Positions 43,784 through 55,000 of a DNA stretch of 64,000 nucleotides are shown here, piece after piece. Source of the DNA: Cordilura impudica. Its lineage: Eukaryota; Arthropoda; Insecta; Diptera; Scathophagidae. Where the stretch lies: positions 144,697,511 to 144,761,510 of the forward strand of contig OY821518.1 in NCBI GenBank assembly GCA_963682025.1, given 5' to 3'. Positions within the stretch are counted from its first letter, which is position 1; every line of letters begins with the position of its first letter. The notes beneath the pieces are model-generated. The model was not told the DNA's origin and searched no databases. It was given only the letters and a program-made list of their open reading frames with translations. The position numbers and the translations under genes were made by a program.

Positions 43784-46700
43784 GGGTGACGAACCAACAT
43801 TTAATTCAATTAGAACAGAGGATTTATATCTTACTTTGACTAGTTCCAATCTCTCTGACACGTTTCTGGTGAACTCTCTATGTCAGATCATCACCTTATA
43901 GTTTTTGACATGGTCAGTTCTATAAACACTATTGAAATCCCAAAGAGACTAACTGGGATAAATTTCGATACCATTTGGGTAGCAATGCCAATCATTCGGA
44001 AGGGCTAATAGAAAGCATTAGGGTAATTGATTTTGAAGCACCTGAACTACAATCAAACATATCATCAGCATATACAGAGAGCTGTCAATTAAAGACTAGG
44101 AAGACTAGCGGATGTTCCATGGTGGAACATGGCTCAAATGTAATGCTCGAAGATTATTAAATAAGGCTAATATTAATGGTGACTGGAACGCCTATAAAAT
44201 AGCCCTCACTGAATAAAACAAGGAACTACGCAAATCCAAAAGGACCACGGGGCAGAGCTATTGTGAGAAGATCAACAACCTTCCGGAAGCTGTGCGACTT
44301 CAAAAGGCCCTCTCTCAGGATCACACAAATGGTCTATGTACTTTAAAGAGACCGAATGGTTCACACACTGCATCTCTGGAAGAAACCTGTGAACTTCTAT
44401 TGGAAACACACTTTCCAGGATGTGTCCCCATTAACAGGTTCCCACCAGTCGTCGGGATACCCTCTCTGACTAAAAGGAACATACGTTTAGCGGACAACAT
44501 TTTTCAGAAGAATCGGGTTAGATGGGTGATAAATAGTTTCTCTCCATTAAAATCGGCTGGGCCAGACAGTATATATACTACAGGAAGGGATGGATATCAT
44601 CATCCCACAACTGACTAGACTTTTTAAATCTTGCCTTATACATGGCTTTGTGCAATCGACATGGAAATAAATAAAGGTAGTATTTATACCCAAGGTAGGC
44701 AGGAAATCTGAACAGTTACCTAAATCGTATAGACCGATTAGTCTAAGTTCTTTTTTCCTAAAGACAATGGAGAAAGTTCTGGACCATCATATCAGGGACA
44801 CTTACCTGGTACGCAAACCTATTCATGAACTACAGTTTGCGTACCAACAAGGTAAATCCACAGGATCAGCTGTCCATAATGTTGTCACAATGATAGAAAA
44901 GGCACTTGAGGCCAAACAAATATCTCTCTGTGCCTTCATTGATATACAAGGCGCCTTCGAGAATACGTCATAAAGGGCAATTGAAGAGGCCATGTTGAGA
45001 AAGGATATTTCTCCAATCATAATTAACTGGACCCTAGAGATGCTCAACTCTAGGGTCATCACACTGAATATAGGCACTACATTTAGGACCATAAGTGCCA
45101 GTAGGGGCTGTCCTCGGGAAGGCGTTCTATCGCCACTGCTTTGGACCTTGGTCATAGATGAGCTGCTAGGGGAACTAAATGACTTAGGATTCAAAACCTT
45201 AGGCTACGCAGACGATCTTTTTATCTCTGTCTCCGGCTTCGACGAGAGCACAATATCGGAGCGTATGCAAGAGGCTCTGGCTTATACCCTCAATTGGTGT
45301 CTATGAACCCATCAATAATCATACTGATACCCTTCACTGAATGAAGGAAACTCAACCTTGTGGAACCAAGTCTGAACGACTTGACAATAGGGTTCTCGGA
45401 CGAGATCAAGTATCATGGGGTCACCCTGGATAAATCCCTCACATGCAACAGCCACTTGGATCAAATAACCAAAAAGGCCACCAGGGCTTTATATGCCAGT
45501 CAAAGACTATTTGGTAGACCGTGGGGTTTAAAGCCCCACATGATCTACTGGTCATTTGAAACTATTGTGGAACCAGTGGTCACCTATTCTGCTCTTGCAT
45601 GGTGGCCAAAGGTTGAGCAAACTAATGTGAAAGCATTCCTGAACAAGGTGTACCGCATTGCCTGTATTGGTATTACGGTGGCGAACAGAACTTGTCCAAC
45701 CGATGCTATAGGCATCATGCTTAACATTACACCATTGCATATTTCGATCATCGAAGATGCGTGCATGACTTCAGGATTTTGGTAGCATGAAGGACGGTGA
45801 CCTAAAGGGTCACATGAGAGTCGCAAGGCTCTTCATCCACGACCAGGTGGCGAGAGTCACGGAAAGAAGATATTCATCAGGGAATTTGAAACCATGATAT
45901 TGGAGCGGAACGCATGGACCAGTAAGACCTGGGAACCAGAGCAGGGTTCTCATGTGTGGTTCATAGATTGCTCAAAACAATCAAACGGGGATACGGCCGC
46001 GGGCATATTTGGTCCCAATTTTCAACGTGCCTTACCCATGGGTAAATACCCATTCATTTTCCAAGCGGAGGTCTTCGCTATTTATATATACGTGACTGAA
46101 TGTCTCAGAAGAAAGACAAAAAGGGCAAACATTTATATACTATCCGATAGTCAGACTGCACTAAAGGCAATAATGGCATACACAGTGATGTCTAATCTGG
46201 TCTTTGGTGCATCGAACTGCTAAAGGAATTAGGTAGATTCAACAAACTAACTCTATGCTGGATTCCGGGACACGAAGGACACGTGGGGAACAAAAGGTCC
46301 GATTGCCTAGCCAATCGAGGGGCCCGTCATCCTTTCATCGTCCCGGAACCTTGCTGTGGTGTTCCAGTGGAACACATAAAAGGAAAAATGAGGGAGTGGA
46401 GAAAATCAAAAATTCTCGAAGACTGGGACAAAAGTCCAGGCCAACGGCCAAGAGATTTATAACTCCATCCAGTGTTCAATCGGATAGACTACTTACCCTT
46501 GATAAGAAGGACTTAAGGGCCTTGACGGGATTCTTTACAGTACACTGCAATCTTTGATATCTCCTACGAAAGAAAGGACAATCTGCTATAAACACATGTA
46601 GGTACTGCGAGCAGGAGGTGGAAACAGCAGAACACATTCTCTGTGAATGTCCAAGACTAAGTGGCAAGAGAATCCTTGCACTTGGAGGACACACTGTATC

Positions 46701-46832
46701 CCCCGGGACATGTGGAATCTAATGCCAAATAGGGGAATTGGCTTCATAAGACGCCTTAATCTTTAGGACAACCATGGGCTGCAGAAAAGATCGAACTGGT
46801 CGCAGTGCGTAGAGCCTTCCTCATCTAATCTC
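43784..46832 (+). mobile_element. RNase H-bearing non-LTR retrotransposon, 5'-truncated and decayed
   Basis: Flanked by the 10-bp duplication TAACACTCTG (43774-43783 and 46833-46842). In order: the end of an endonuclease domain (LTSSNLSDTF, then SDHHLIVFDM in another frame, about 43880-43915); RT with KSYRPISLSSFFLKTMEKVL (44726-44785), the decayed CAFIDIQGAFENTS (usually F-x-D-x-x-x-A-F), GCPREGVLSPLLWTLVIDEL (45108) and GYADDLFI (45200); thumb with KYHGVTLDKSLT; RNase H with VWFIDCSKQSNGDTAAGIFG (45957) and LSDSQTALKAI (46141), then a shifted frame with WIPGHEGH; and a terminal CCHC-like knuckle CRYCEQEVETAEHILCEC (about 46600-46655). Many stops. The domain set fits I/LOA-group elements; the exact clade is not settled. 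No poly-A tail is visible. Confidence 0.85.
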
Positions 46833-47375
46833 TAACACTCTGCGGTCAGGGTATAATGAGTATGTGCTGATGTTTGTACCTACCAAAAATATGTGATCAA
46901 GACCCACCTTTTCTATACTGGTTCACTCATAATTATTTTGAGAGACATTTAGCGATGCCTTTTCGTCCATCCGTCACTATGTCTGTGTCCATATAAAGCT
47001 TGTAATTAAACATAAAGACATAACTATAAATATATTTGGATGAAATTTGGTATATAATTTGCTATCGGTCATAGGACAAATTCTATTGAAATTCATAAAA
47101 GTCGGTGCATTTTTATAGATAAATCCCATGCAAAATCAACACTTAATATGTAAACTGCAGGTCGCAAATATAAATATATTTAATTAAATTTGGTTCATAA
47201 GCACTAATGCAATTAGTGAAAATCGGTTCCCTCATATAAATGATTACTATGGGATTGATTTACATAAATTGCACTTAGATCCGGATTATCATCTACATCT
47301 TTATGAAATTTGGTACATGTATCAGGACAGACAGACGGATATCGTTTAATCGACAAACCCATTATACCCAGCCCA
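46833..47375 (+). mobile_element. DINE-1-like copy, right part after the LINE
   Basis: It resumes with TAACACTCTGCGGTCAGGGT and continues GTATAATGAGTATGTGCTGA, a degraded microsatellite (46956-46990) and the GAAATTTGGTATATAATTTG body. It ends near ATTATACCCAGCCCACAAAT. The 3' palindrome is missing and an internal piece is duplicated (CTGCAGGTCGCAAATATAAA at 47156). Confidence 0.7.
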
Positions 47376-47959
47376 CAAATTATATGTAAAATAAAATAAA
47401 AATGAAGTGTTTCTTTATTTTTTTCGCTTACTTATACTCTGAAATATATTAAAAATTAGTTACCAAATTAAAAATAATCGAAAATTCCGAAAATTGTATA
47501 AATCGAGTTATTGGTGTGTCATTTTTATTATGTACATGGTTCCAATTGTTGAAAGAGAGAAATATTTCTGACTTCGAAAAAAATAAATTCGTCTTATAAT
47601 GAACTATGATATTTGTGAACAGCTGGAACAAATTGCTTGCAGAGTGTAGTTTTTTCACTACATATATTAAAATGGGAATTTGACAGTTGCATGCTGATTA
47701 ACCACAATTTGTGACACTTTATTCACATATATTTTATTCTCAATATGTTAGCATTATGAGTTAATTATTTGAGTTTTATTATATAATTAATGTGGGTCGC
47801 GTTCCAGTATTTTATCAGTACAATCTCATTCTACCATTACTACAGGCATTGAATGTTAAGTGTTGAATTTTTGATCATTAAAATATATTTGTTTTATTTT
47901 TTTCATTCAAAAAGTACAATTAAGAATAAATGAGTATAATTGAACAGATGGGAACTTAC
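47376..47959. other. 5' end of the long intron, no gene
   Basis: Begins on the minus strand with the GTAAGT donor at 47959-47954. The rest is AT-rich without recognisable elements. Confidence 0.55.
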
Positions 47960-48665
47960 GTTTTTTTAGTGGGAGAGACACTTTGTCAAAGTTGTTCTCA
48001 TTCTTTTCAGCAGCATCACATTGAACAGCTGTTTTAACTACTAAATTATTTAAGTGTTGCGGCGGAAGGGAACGATTGCTGGTAATATTTTCAAGGTCAT
48101 TTGTATTTCTGTTTTGTAAATAGCAAAAAATGTATTGTTGAGATTCTTGAGATAATAAAATTATCTTTAAATTAGGTTGTCTATAAATAGATGGTGAACT
48201 ATTTTGTAAAATGTGCAAAAAATTTGTATAATTTTCACAAATAACTTCAATGTGGCTATTGCTGCTGCTGCTGGTGGTACATGATGTTGAAGTATCCTTG
48301 AATTTCTCTGTTATTTGGCAATTTATAGCATTACTTAACGCAGTAAGCCCACTTGTTGTTTGACAGTGTTGCTGGTGTTGTTTTTGTGTTCGAAATAGTG
48401 TTACTGGCTTGTAGGTGTAGTTGTGGTCATGGTATTGTATTTGTGGTTTGTGTAAAACACTTGAGTTTCCGTAATATATATATGGTTTGTTGCTGCAAAA
48501 GGTATTATTAGGCAATGTCATCAACAAGGGACACCAAACTCCCGAAAGCTCAGGTGTTTTCACAGGTTTTGCAGTTGCTTTTGTACCAACACCAGCACTA
48601 TTCGTTGCTGGTTGCAACATGATGGTTTGTATTGTTAAAGATGCTGACAATGCATTTGACGCCAT
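47960..48665 (-). CDS. 5' coding exon of an unrecognised host gene (exon 1 of candidate gene)
   Basis: From the ATG at 48665 the frame is open for 235 codons and one base, then meets GTAAGT (47959-47954). The protein starts MASNALSASLTIQTIMLQPA. It has polar and low-complexity parts (KQHQQHCQTTSG, SCTTSSSSNSH from a CTG/GCT-rich run), a more ordered middle (ICENYTNFLHILQ, NLKIILLSQESQQYIFCYLQ) and ends KVSLPLKK at the donor. Base composition is clearly less AT-rich than the surroundings. It splices in phase to the exon at 29991-30151. In-frame sense codons continue 33 codons upstream of this ATG to a TAA at 48765-48767, so the true start is uncertain. Product and function are not recognised. 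Confidence 0.62.
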
Positions 48666-48903
48666 ACTTTCACAAACAAGTGCACGATTAGGTTTAATCG
48701 AGTTGATGTGTGCAAACTTTTCATTAAATCCTCTGTGTTTTTTTATATTAATACGAGTGGGTCTTTACACATACCGATAATGTCTTTTAGTTGAACAAAA
48801 GTGGCATCAACTCATTGTTAACACGGTTTCGTTTTTCTACTGAGATGGTGTCAAATATTTTTATGTCTTGCCGGTGATATACGCGATTTTCAACTAAATT
48901 CAT
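48666..48903 (-). pseudogene. Probable 5' coding extension broken by two single-base shifts
   Basis: An ATG at 48903 opens MNLVENRVYHRQDIKIFDTI, running 38 codons to a TAA at 48787-48789. The next frame carries VQLKDIIGMCKDPLVLI, overlapping the end of the first, before a TAA. The third frame carries KKHRGFNEKFAHINS and SIKPNRALVCES straight into the MASN start of the exon. One added T in the CTTTTG run (about 48798) and one base next to the seven-A run (about 48742-48748) would join all three. Either the gene is damaged, or the assembly has homopolymer errors, or these are unrelated short frames. A very short intron is less likely because a stop precedes the only good donor (GTATGT). Confidence 0.45.
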
Positions 48904-49661
48904 TTTAAGTTTATTAAAAAAATAATTCAAATAAAAAACAAGTAATCGTCATCGTTATCGCCAACTTTAGGTCGTTCATTGATTCGTAAGTACGTAGAAC
49001 GTACGAACAGTGGTTCGAATATTCTTTTGTCTCATGAAAATTAATTTTCTAGTTAATATTAAATTGTTCATTTATTCACAAATATAACATTATTATCTTC
49101 ATATACGTTAAGATTAAGATACATTTTTTCGAATCTTCAATACTATGCCAAACTAACTTCAAGTTGTGTTAGTGTTCTTGCATAGTGTTCGTGTTCTTGC
49201 ACATAATTCAAAATTTCCAAAGTTGGCATACATATTTTAGTTATAAAACTGAACTATTTTATGAAAGTCTTTTGTTTTGCAAAGTATTCAAAAATTGTTT
49301 GCTTCCATTAAGATTAAACCCTTTTATTTAACACATTATAAACCACATTTCTACTGTGTTAAATATTTTGAACCATATCCAACATTTCCCAGATCTTAAG
49401 ACTAAATCAACTTTAAGAGTAAATCTTAACAAAGAAATATTTGAATATTTTATGATATTCATTTAGGAGTATTTGATAGATATGATACCCTATCTGGTTG
49501 TTTGAGGCAGATTTTTGTGATATAATTTTCACCAAGATAGAGCTCTAAAATATTCAGGTAGCTAGAAATCTGAAAGTTTTACATTTATATAAAGTGGTTA
49601 GCATATTCGTATTTTGATTCATAAGAAATGACTTTGTAATTAAATCACATTTATAATAATA
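48904..49661. other. Upstream of the candidate gene; one small repeat, no promoter motif identified
   Basis: 48969-49000 contains GTACGTAGAACGTACG, a palindromic run. 49495-49565 matches the repeat at 42950-43105. No TATA box or initiator could be assigned with confidence. Confidence 0.45.
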
Positions 49662-50260
49662 CGAGGGCGGTCTCAGAGCAACCCGAGCGGATGTACAGTG
49701 GTCGGGAGCCATCAAAAGCTTATGAACTCAGTAGTGGTCGACACTTTGAGGTGGCCGCGCTAGAAATGATAAGAAACCCCCAAAAAATAGTATTGCGTGA
49801 TCGTCGGCTGAATGTGCGTGAGCTAGCTGAAATTGTAGGCATTCCAAAAAGACCGAAAATTTGGAGATGAGAAAGCTGTCCACAAGATGGATGCCACGTT
49901 TGGTCACAATAGAACAAAAACAAAACCGTGAAGATGTTTGGCGATGTTCTGCTTCAATAAAGCCTATTCGTAACTATGCATGAGACATGGGGCCACCACT
50001 TCACACCTGAGACAAAGGAACAGTAAAAACAGTGGACTGAAATAGTGGAATCGTGTCCAAAACCAGTTCCATCTGCATGCAAGGTTATGGCGTCTATTTT
50101 TTTTGGGATGCGCGTGGTATAATTCTTGTTGATTATCTTCAAAAAGTAAAAAAATCAACGGTGAGAATTATTTGTTGTGTTTTCTTTGTCAGCTCGGGTT
50201 GTTCTCGGACCGCTATCACATCTGAAGAAAAAAAAAAATTTCCGGTCGAGTTATGTATTA
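49660..50260 (+). pseudogene. mariner transposon fragment
   Basis: It begins TACGAGGGCGGTCTCAGAGC, which looks like a mariner terminal repeat with TA. Frames then give DRRLNVRELAEIVGI (49800), TRWMPRLVTIEQKQNREDVW (about 49877), HYTPETK-like remains (49995), VYFFWDARGIILVDYLQKVK (50093) and a poly-K stretch. All belong to mariner transposase between the DNA-binding domain and the mid catalytic core. The N-terminus, the catalytic TxDE and everything after the KKKK region are lost or broken. A different lineage from the mariner at 28880-29735. Confidence 0.82.
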
Positions 50261-50656
50261 TTGTATTTCTTTTCAACTTGTCATGAAAAAAAGTTATTTT
50301 TCCTGTCGAGACATTTTTTGTCACTCGAACTTGGTAAAAAATATTTACTTATTTTGATATTTTTAGCGTTCATGTGTATATGTATATATTTTTTTTTAAT
50401 TATAAAGAATAGTCAAACCAATGTGCCCTATTTATACATGTGAATCGTTTATAAATGTCTACGAACGTTTATAGTACAAATATGAAAAAAGTTAGATTGA
50501 TCACTCAACATTTGTCAATTAATAATGAAAGAGAAAAAAAATATTCGCAAAACTTTTTTGGTGTTTATAATTAGAGGGACGTTATTTTTATTTATTGTAG
50601 TCTTTGTTGTTCTCTACTTCATGAATTTACTAATGTATTTAGCGATTGTTTTTTAA
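50261..50656. other. AT-rich spacer, no gene
   Basis: Nothing supportable. Confidence 0.5.
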
Positions 50657-51275
50657 TACCGTATGGCACTACGTGGTGAGGGTATAATGAGTTTGTGCTA
50701 ATGTTTGTAACTATAAAGACTATTGGGCCTAGAACCGTCTTTATTTAAACCTATCGACTCAGAATCATTCTGTGTAAACTACAGGTCAAAAATAAAAATA
50801 TCGTCCTAAATTGTCTCTAAGATCCAGATTGTTAAACAATATAGCATGTATATCGTGATTATATTTGGTTTGGTTGTGTTTACTTAGTATATCTAGAACA
50901 CATAACTCTCAAAGTAAAGAGTGTAACCAATTTAGACATAGTACTCCAATAAAGCAGACTCCCGATAATCACTTCAATCTATCTAAACACTTACATATAA
51001 ATATAACATATACTCAAATTTGGTTTTTATATTTCGTTGGGACACGTAATTTACCTAACTTGGCTGTGCCTGGATTGGACAATTTTTACACCTATTCTCA
51101 ATAAAATATTCACATTAAAAAAATATTTGATAATCTCACTCAAATTCTGTTTATGCTTATTTTTATCCATTAATGACATCACCTATTACGATTGGACCAA
51201 CGACCCTTTTCCAAATTTCATGGTATAGGGTATCGTATATTCAGTCTAGACCGACTATAAATTTATTATTTGTCT
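50657..51275 (+). mobile_element. DINE-1-like non-autonomous repeat, copy 10 (diverged)
   Basis: It starts ATACCGTATGGCACTACGTG, a variant of the 5' hairpin. The GTCC microsatellite is missing. It ends ATGGTATAGGGTATCGTATA, TTCAGTCTAGACCGACTATA and ATTTATTATTTGTC. Confidence 0.75.
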
Positions 51276-52114
51276 TTGTTTGGTATTATTATTTGGAGTA
51301 CGTTAAATTGCTGGGCAAACAACACTAGGCAACGATGTTTCTATTTTTAATAGTCATCTTAAATAAAATTAAATTTTTTAATTAAATTTTGTTGTCAGTC
51401 AATCAATCGTATGTGTGGTGTCATACTTGCCCTTAAAGACATTATATCAGTTATCAGTTTGGTTTAAAAAAGTTTCATTATCTATTTAACTGTAATTGAT
51501 TTATTATTTGATTGTTTGAGTATTTCAAAATTGACTACTTGACTCATTGTTTACTTCTGGTTAACTTGCGAAATTTTTAAATATTTTATGTAAACATAAA
51601 GAAATATTTACACAAATATTGTCTTAACGTTTTGTAAGATTAAGAAAAGATAACGGAATGTTCCATCTAAAGTAATACAGCAGTTGTAGCTAGCTTTAAA
51701 AAATATTTTAAATGTCATGATTTGGGTTTCAGCGTCTGATGGCGAATTAATTGTCGTAAATAAATAAAAGTATACTAATCAGATCCGTTCATTGCTGCTA
51801 TTTAATTTAAATATATATTTCAAATAGGGTGTAGCACCTAGTTACTATCGGTATAGGCTAATTTCCAGTTAATGCTATCTGATCCAAACATGCTGACATA
51901 CTTTATTCGGTAGACTTCGATGAGTAACAAACGATATGACATACTAAGAATACAATAATACCAGAATTTTTGCTACTAAAAAACATTAATCGATGGTTAT
52001 ATTTATTATTACTTATCAATGACGCATTTCTTTTCAAAGATTTTCTAAACTTGTTTTTTTTTGTTGTAGGAATATTTTTCATCATAAATAAAGTCATTTA
52101 TATATTTATAAATA
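51276..52114. other. AT-rich stretch, no gene
   Basis: Nothing supportable. Confidence 0.5.
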
Positions 52115-52483
52115 CTAGCAGATTCCAGCGCTCGAAATTCGAGTGCAATTTCTAGGCCTTTTTATTTTTCAACTTAACCAATTCACAAACCACCACCATT
52201 TTGGTTTAATATTATTGTGAATGAAGAAAACAAACTCATTAACAAACAAATTATCAAATTTGATAAGCACACACATAGCATATTCATAATTTTATGTATG
52301 TGTTAGTAGCAACTTTAAATGCAATTAACTCAAAATAAAGAAAAAAAAAATTTTAAATCGATAATCTGGTGAACAGCTAAAAAGAAATACCTTTCAAATA
52401 ATAATTTTTTGATCAAAATCGGGATAAAATGGTAGAACAAAACATCGGTAACAAGAAATCGCCTAGCCTATAAATATTAAAGA
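52115..52483 (-). mobile_element. Helitron-like non-autonomous element, longest copy
   Basis: On the minus strand it begins TCTTTAATATTTATAGGCTA at 52483 after A, continues GCGATTTCTTGTTACCGATG and TTTTATCCCGATTTTGATCA, and ends with the hairpin (plus 52128-52146, GCGCTCGAA...TTCGAGTGC), TGGAATCTG and CTAG at 52115, then host T. 369 bp, no ORF. Confidence 0.8.
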
Positions 52484-53181
52484 TGCTGGACCATCAGTGG
52501 CTCTTTTAACTACTCTATTGCAGAAACCTCGATACAAGTAGCTATGAAAACTCAACCGAGTAGGATCCATTTAACATTTAGATTTAACACCAATAGTTGG
52601 TATTGCTGGCAGCTGGTGACTGAGTTGGAGCATGTTCAGATGGCAAAATGAACCACTTGATTCGCTCTCTGAATCATGATTGTGAGCCTTGGTGTTCAGA
52701 CGAGTGTTCCTGTTTCATTTTGACGTTTATATTTTTGTACAAATATTTTAAGACATCTTTCTACACTTTACGTTTCACTATTTATTTTTTTCCATTTTTA
52801 TTTGAATATATAATTATATGTGTGTAAATATATACTTCTTATTTGTTAAATGTTTCTATTTATTTTATTGCACACATTAATTTTTTCTTTTTTCTTTGTT
52901 TATATATTTTTGACAGCTAGTTCAGATAAACTAGCGATAATTTTTTTATCAAAATTGGACATGACAGTCAATTTTTCTAGGTTCACAACTAGGTTCCAAA
53001 TGAACCAAGTAGGTTCGCTCTCAAAATTTTGTATGGCGAATCATGTAGATTCAAGCATGATTTGGGCGCGAACCGTGATTGAGAGAGCGAACCGCGAATC
53101 TTGGTGTCCGTGTGAACATAGCATTACCGACACTTATTGACTGTATGTTTTCATAATCAATGTTTGCTACGAAGTTTATAT
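52484..53181. other. AT-rich stretch with related TTCGCTCTC motifs, no gene
   Basis: 52654-52710 (GATTCGCTCTCTGAATCATG...CTTGGTGTTC) and 53073-53120 (GATTGAGAGAGCGAACC...CTTGGTGTCC) share inverted and direct pieces, suggesting an old palindromic element. No boundaries could be fixed. Confidence 0.45.
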
Positions 53182-53460
53182 CTGTGGTTTATATCTGTGC
53201 GTATGTCCATTTTTGTCAGTTTTGAGCTAACGATGCCAAATATATTAATTTTTAACGCTATTTACATGTGTTCAGTTTTTTTTTTTTTGTAAAAAATGTT
53301 GTCCATTTCTGAGTTTTTTCTTAAACGTAATTTAAATGTTTATTAAAATAATTTGCAGCACTAACGACGTATGTCAACCTACGTTTGATCGCTGACAAAT
53401 TATTTTCTCAGAAACCGACACATAGCGACATACGTTGTTATTAATGAAAAAAATGCCAAT
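53182..53460. repeat. Interspersed repeat with GACATACGTTGTTATTA end, copy 2
   Basis: Matches 27471-27757 throughout, including the GACGTATG/CATACGT hairpin close to the end. Directly adjacent to the first 185-bp duplication. Confidence 0.75.
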
Positions 53461-54128
53461 AATTAGTCATTTATTGTTCGGTTTAAGATCATGAATATAT
53501 TTTTCTAATGAAAGAAAGATAATAATTTTTGTAATGTAAGAGAAATATTAGAAAAAAATTGAAGACAGCGCTAGATGGAGTAGCTACTTTCGAACAAAGC
53601 GACTTGTTCATCGTCAGCATCCTTCTGCCTATTACTTCAACTCATGCTTAATCAACTATTTAACTCAACATTTTGAAAGAAAAGAACATGAGAAATGTTA
53701 TTTTTTTTTTTTTTTTTTTATATACGAGAGTTTGTATGAACAAGCTGAGCTTTTCTAATTTTTAGCTTTCTCTACATTAACATAGCCAGATCAATTACAA
53801 GTCTTGTAATGTGAACAGCTCTTTGTTTTTGCCATTGTCCTCTAGATGGAACTGTTATGGCATGTGAAATCTTAACAGATTACACAAATGCATTGTACCT
53901 CATGTGTTGTATGTTATTGTTATGTATTGTTGATCTGTATTGGAATAATTAGTCATTTATTGTTCGGTTTAAGATCATGAATATATTTTTCTAATGAAAG
54001 AAAGATAATAATTTTTGTAATGTAAGAGAAATATTAGAAAAAAATTGAAGACAGCGCTAGATGGAGTAGCTACTTTCGAACAAAGCGACTTGTTCATCGT
54101 CAGCATCCTTCTGCCTATTACTTCAACT
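53458..54128. repeat. Exact 185-bp direct duplication (53458-53642 and 53944-54128)
   Basis: Both copies run AATAATTAGTCATTTATTGT to CTGCCTATTACTTCAACT with no difference that I can see. They are separated by 301 bases that include a poly-T run (53701-53719). The copies lack TG...CA ends, and no primer-binding or polypurine site was seen, so a miniature LTR element is not supported. Confidence 0.92.
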
Positions 54129-54318
54129 GTATTCTTAATCGGACCGGTTTCTGGCATTTCAGCCTTCATCAGCGATTTATTGAACATTGTGATAATTGTT
54201 ATGTTTTAATTGAATAGATTGTTTCTATATGAAAATTTTTTCTACTTAGGGCGGCCGTGAGGTTTTGAACCGTGAACCTTCACATACACTCGTACTTGCA
54301 CTTTTTGGTCAGCGCTCC
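54129..54318 (-). mobile_element. tRNA-derived SINE, inverted copy
   Basis: Reverse complement of the SINE at 54735: B box as GGTTTTGAACC (54261-54271), TTTTTGGTCAGCGCTC at the head side and GAAACCGGTCCGATTAAGAA on the tail side. The head is immediately followed by a further tail-type segment in plus orientation (54318-54395: GATTAAGAATACAGTGCAGT through CACGCACCATTTAAA), so the unit is rearranged. Confidence 0.75.
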
Positions 54319-54734
54319 GATTAAGAATACAGTGCAGTTATGAATCTTTGAAATATATGCTTTCTTCTTCTTTACCACGCACCATTTAAACAAAATTAAA
54401 AATTGCATATTAATTACAGTAGTAATTGCAATATGGCTGAAAAATGACGATAAATCAAACAAAACAAAAAATTTTCTTCTTCGCTTCACAGCGTCATCTC
54501 AAAATATATGTAAAGTGCATATGTAGGTATGTACAAAAACTATACATCACATATGTCAACTCTTACGAAAACTGAGAATAGTGGAAATTAGAAGTATAAA
54601 TGCAAAAAATATTCAAAAATTCAAAAAATAACGATTGTTTGTTTGGACAGAGTTGTATCTTCTGAAATTAATACAAAGTAAAGCTGTATGGTACGAAAAC
54701 TGAAAACTAACCACACTGCTCGTAGGCCTGACTT
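54319..54734. other. Spacer between inverted SINEs
   Basis: 54319-54395 is SINE tail sequence. The remaining 340 bases are AT-rich with no gene. Confidence 0.55.
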
Positions 54735-55000
54735 TAGGTGAGTGTGTTAAAGCGCTGACCAAAAAGTGCAAGTACGAGTGTATGTGAAGGTTCATGGTTC
54801 AAAACCTCACGGCCGCCCTTAGTAGAAAAAATTTTCATATAGAAACAATCTATTCAATTAAAACATAACAATTATCACAATGTTCAATAAATCGCTGATG
54901 AAGGCTGAAATGCCAGAAACCGGTCCGATTAAGAATACAGTGCAGATATGAATTTTTGAAATATATGCTTTCTTCTTCTTTACCACGCACCATTTAAATA
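54735..55000 (+). mobile_element. tRNA-derived SINE
   Basis: The head has an A-box-like AGGTGAGTGTG then TTAAAGCGCTGACC (54736-54760) and a B box GGTTCAAAACC (54796-54806) matching GGTTCRANNCC. The spacing of about 50 bases, with a stem-like insert, resembles a Ser/Leu-type tRNA. The body is AGTAGAAAAAATTTTCATAT, AACAATCTATTCAATTAAAA and AAATGCCAGAAACCGGTCCG, and the tail GATTAAGAATACAGTGCAGA to CACGCACCATTTAAA. Related copies at 4449 and 54129 show it is dispersed. It is not a functional tRNA gene: no intact acceptor stem or anticodon arm could be drawn. Confidence 0.72.

Noticed and set aside
48487..48780. 97-codon plus-strand frame opposite exon 1
   Set aside because: Shadow of the minus-strand exon; no start or splice context of its own.
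53458..54128. 185-bp direct repeats as LTRs of a miniature retrotransposon
   Set aside because: No TG...CA ends, primer-binding site, polypurine tract or flanking duplication; the neighbouring SINE rearrangement suits a local duplication better.
54735..54815. Possible tRNA gene with A- and B-box-like sequences
   Set aside because: Occurs in three dispersed copies with a common non-tRNA body and tail; no intact acceptor stem or anticodon arm, so called a SINE.
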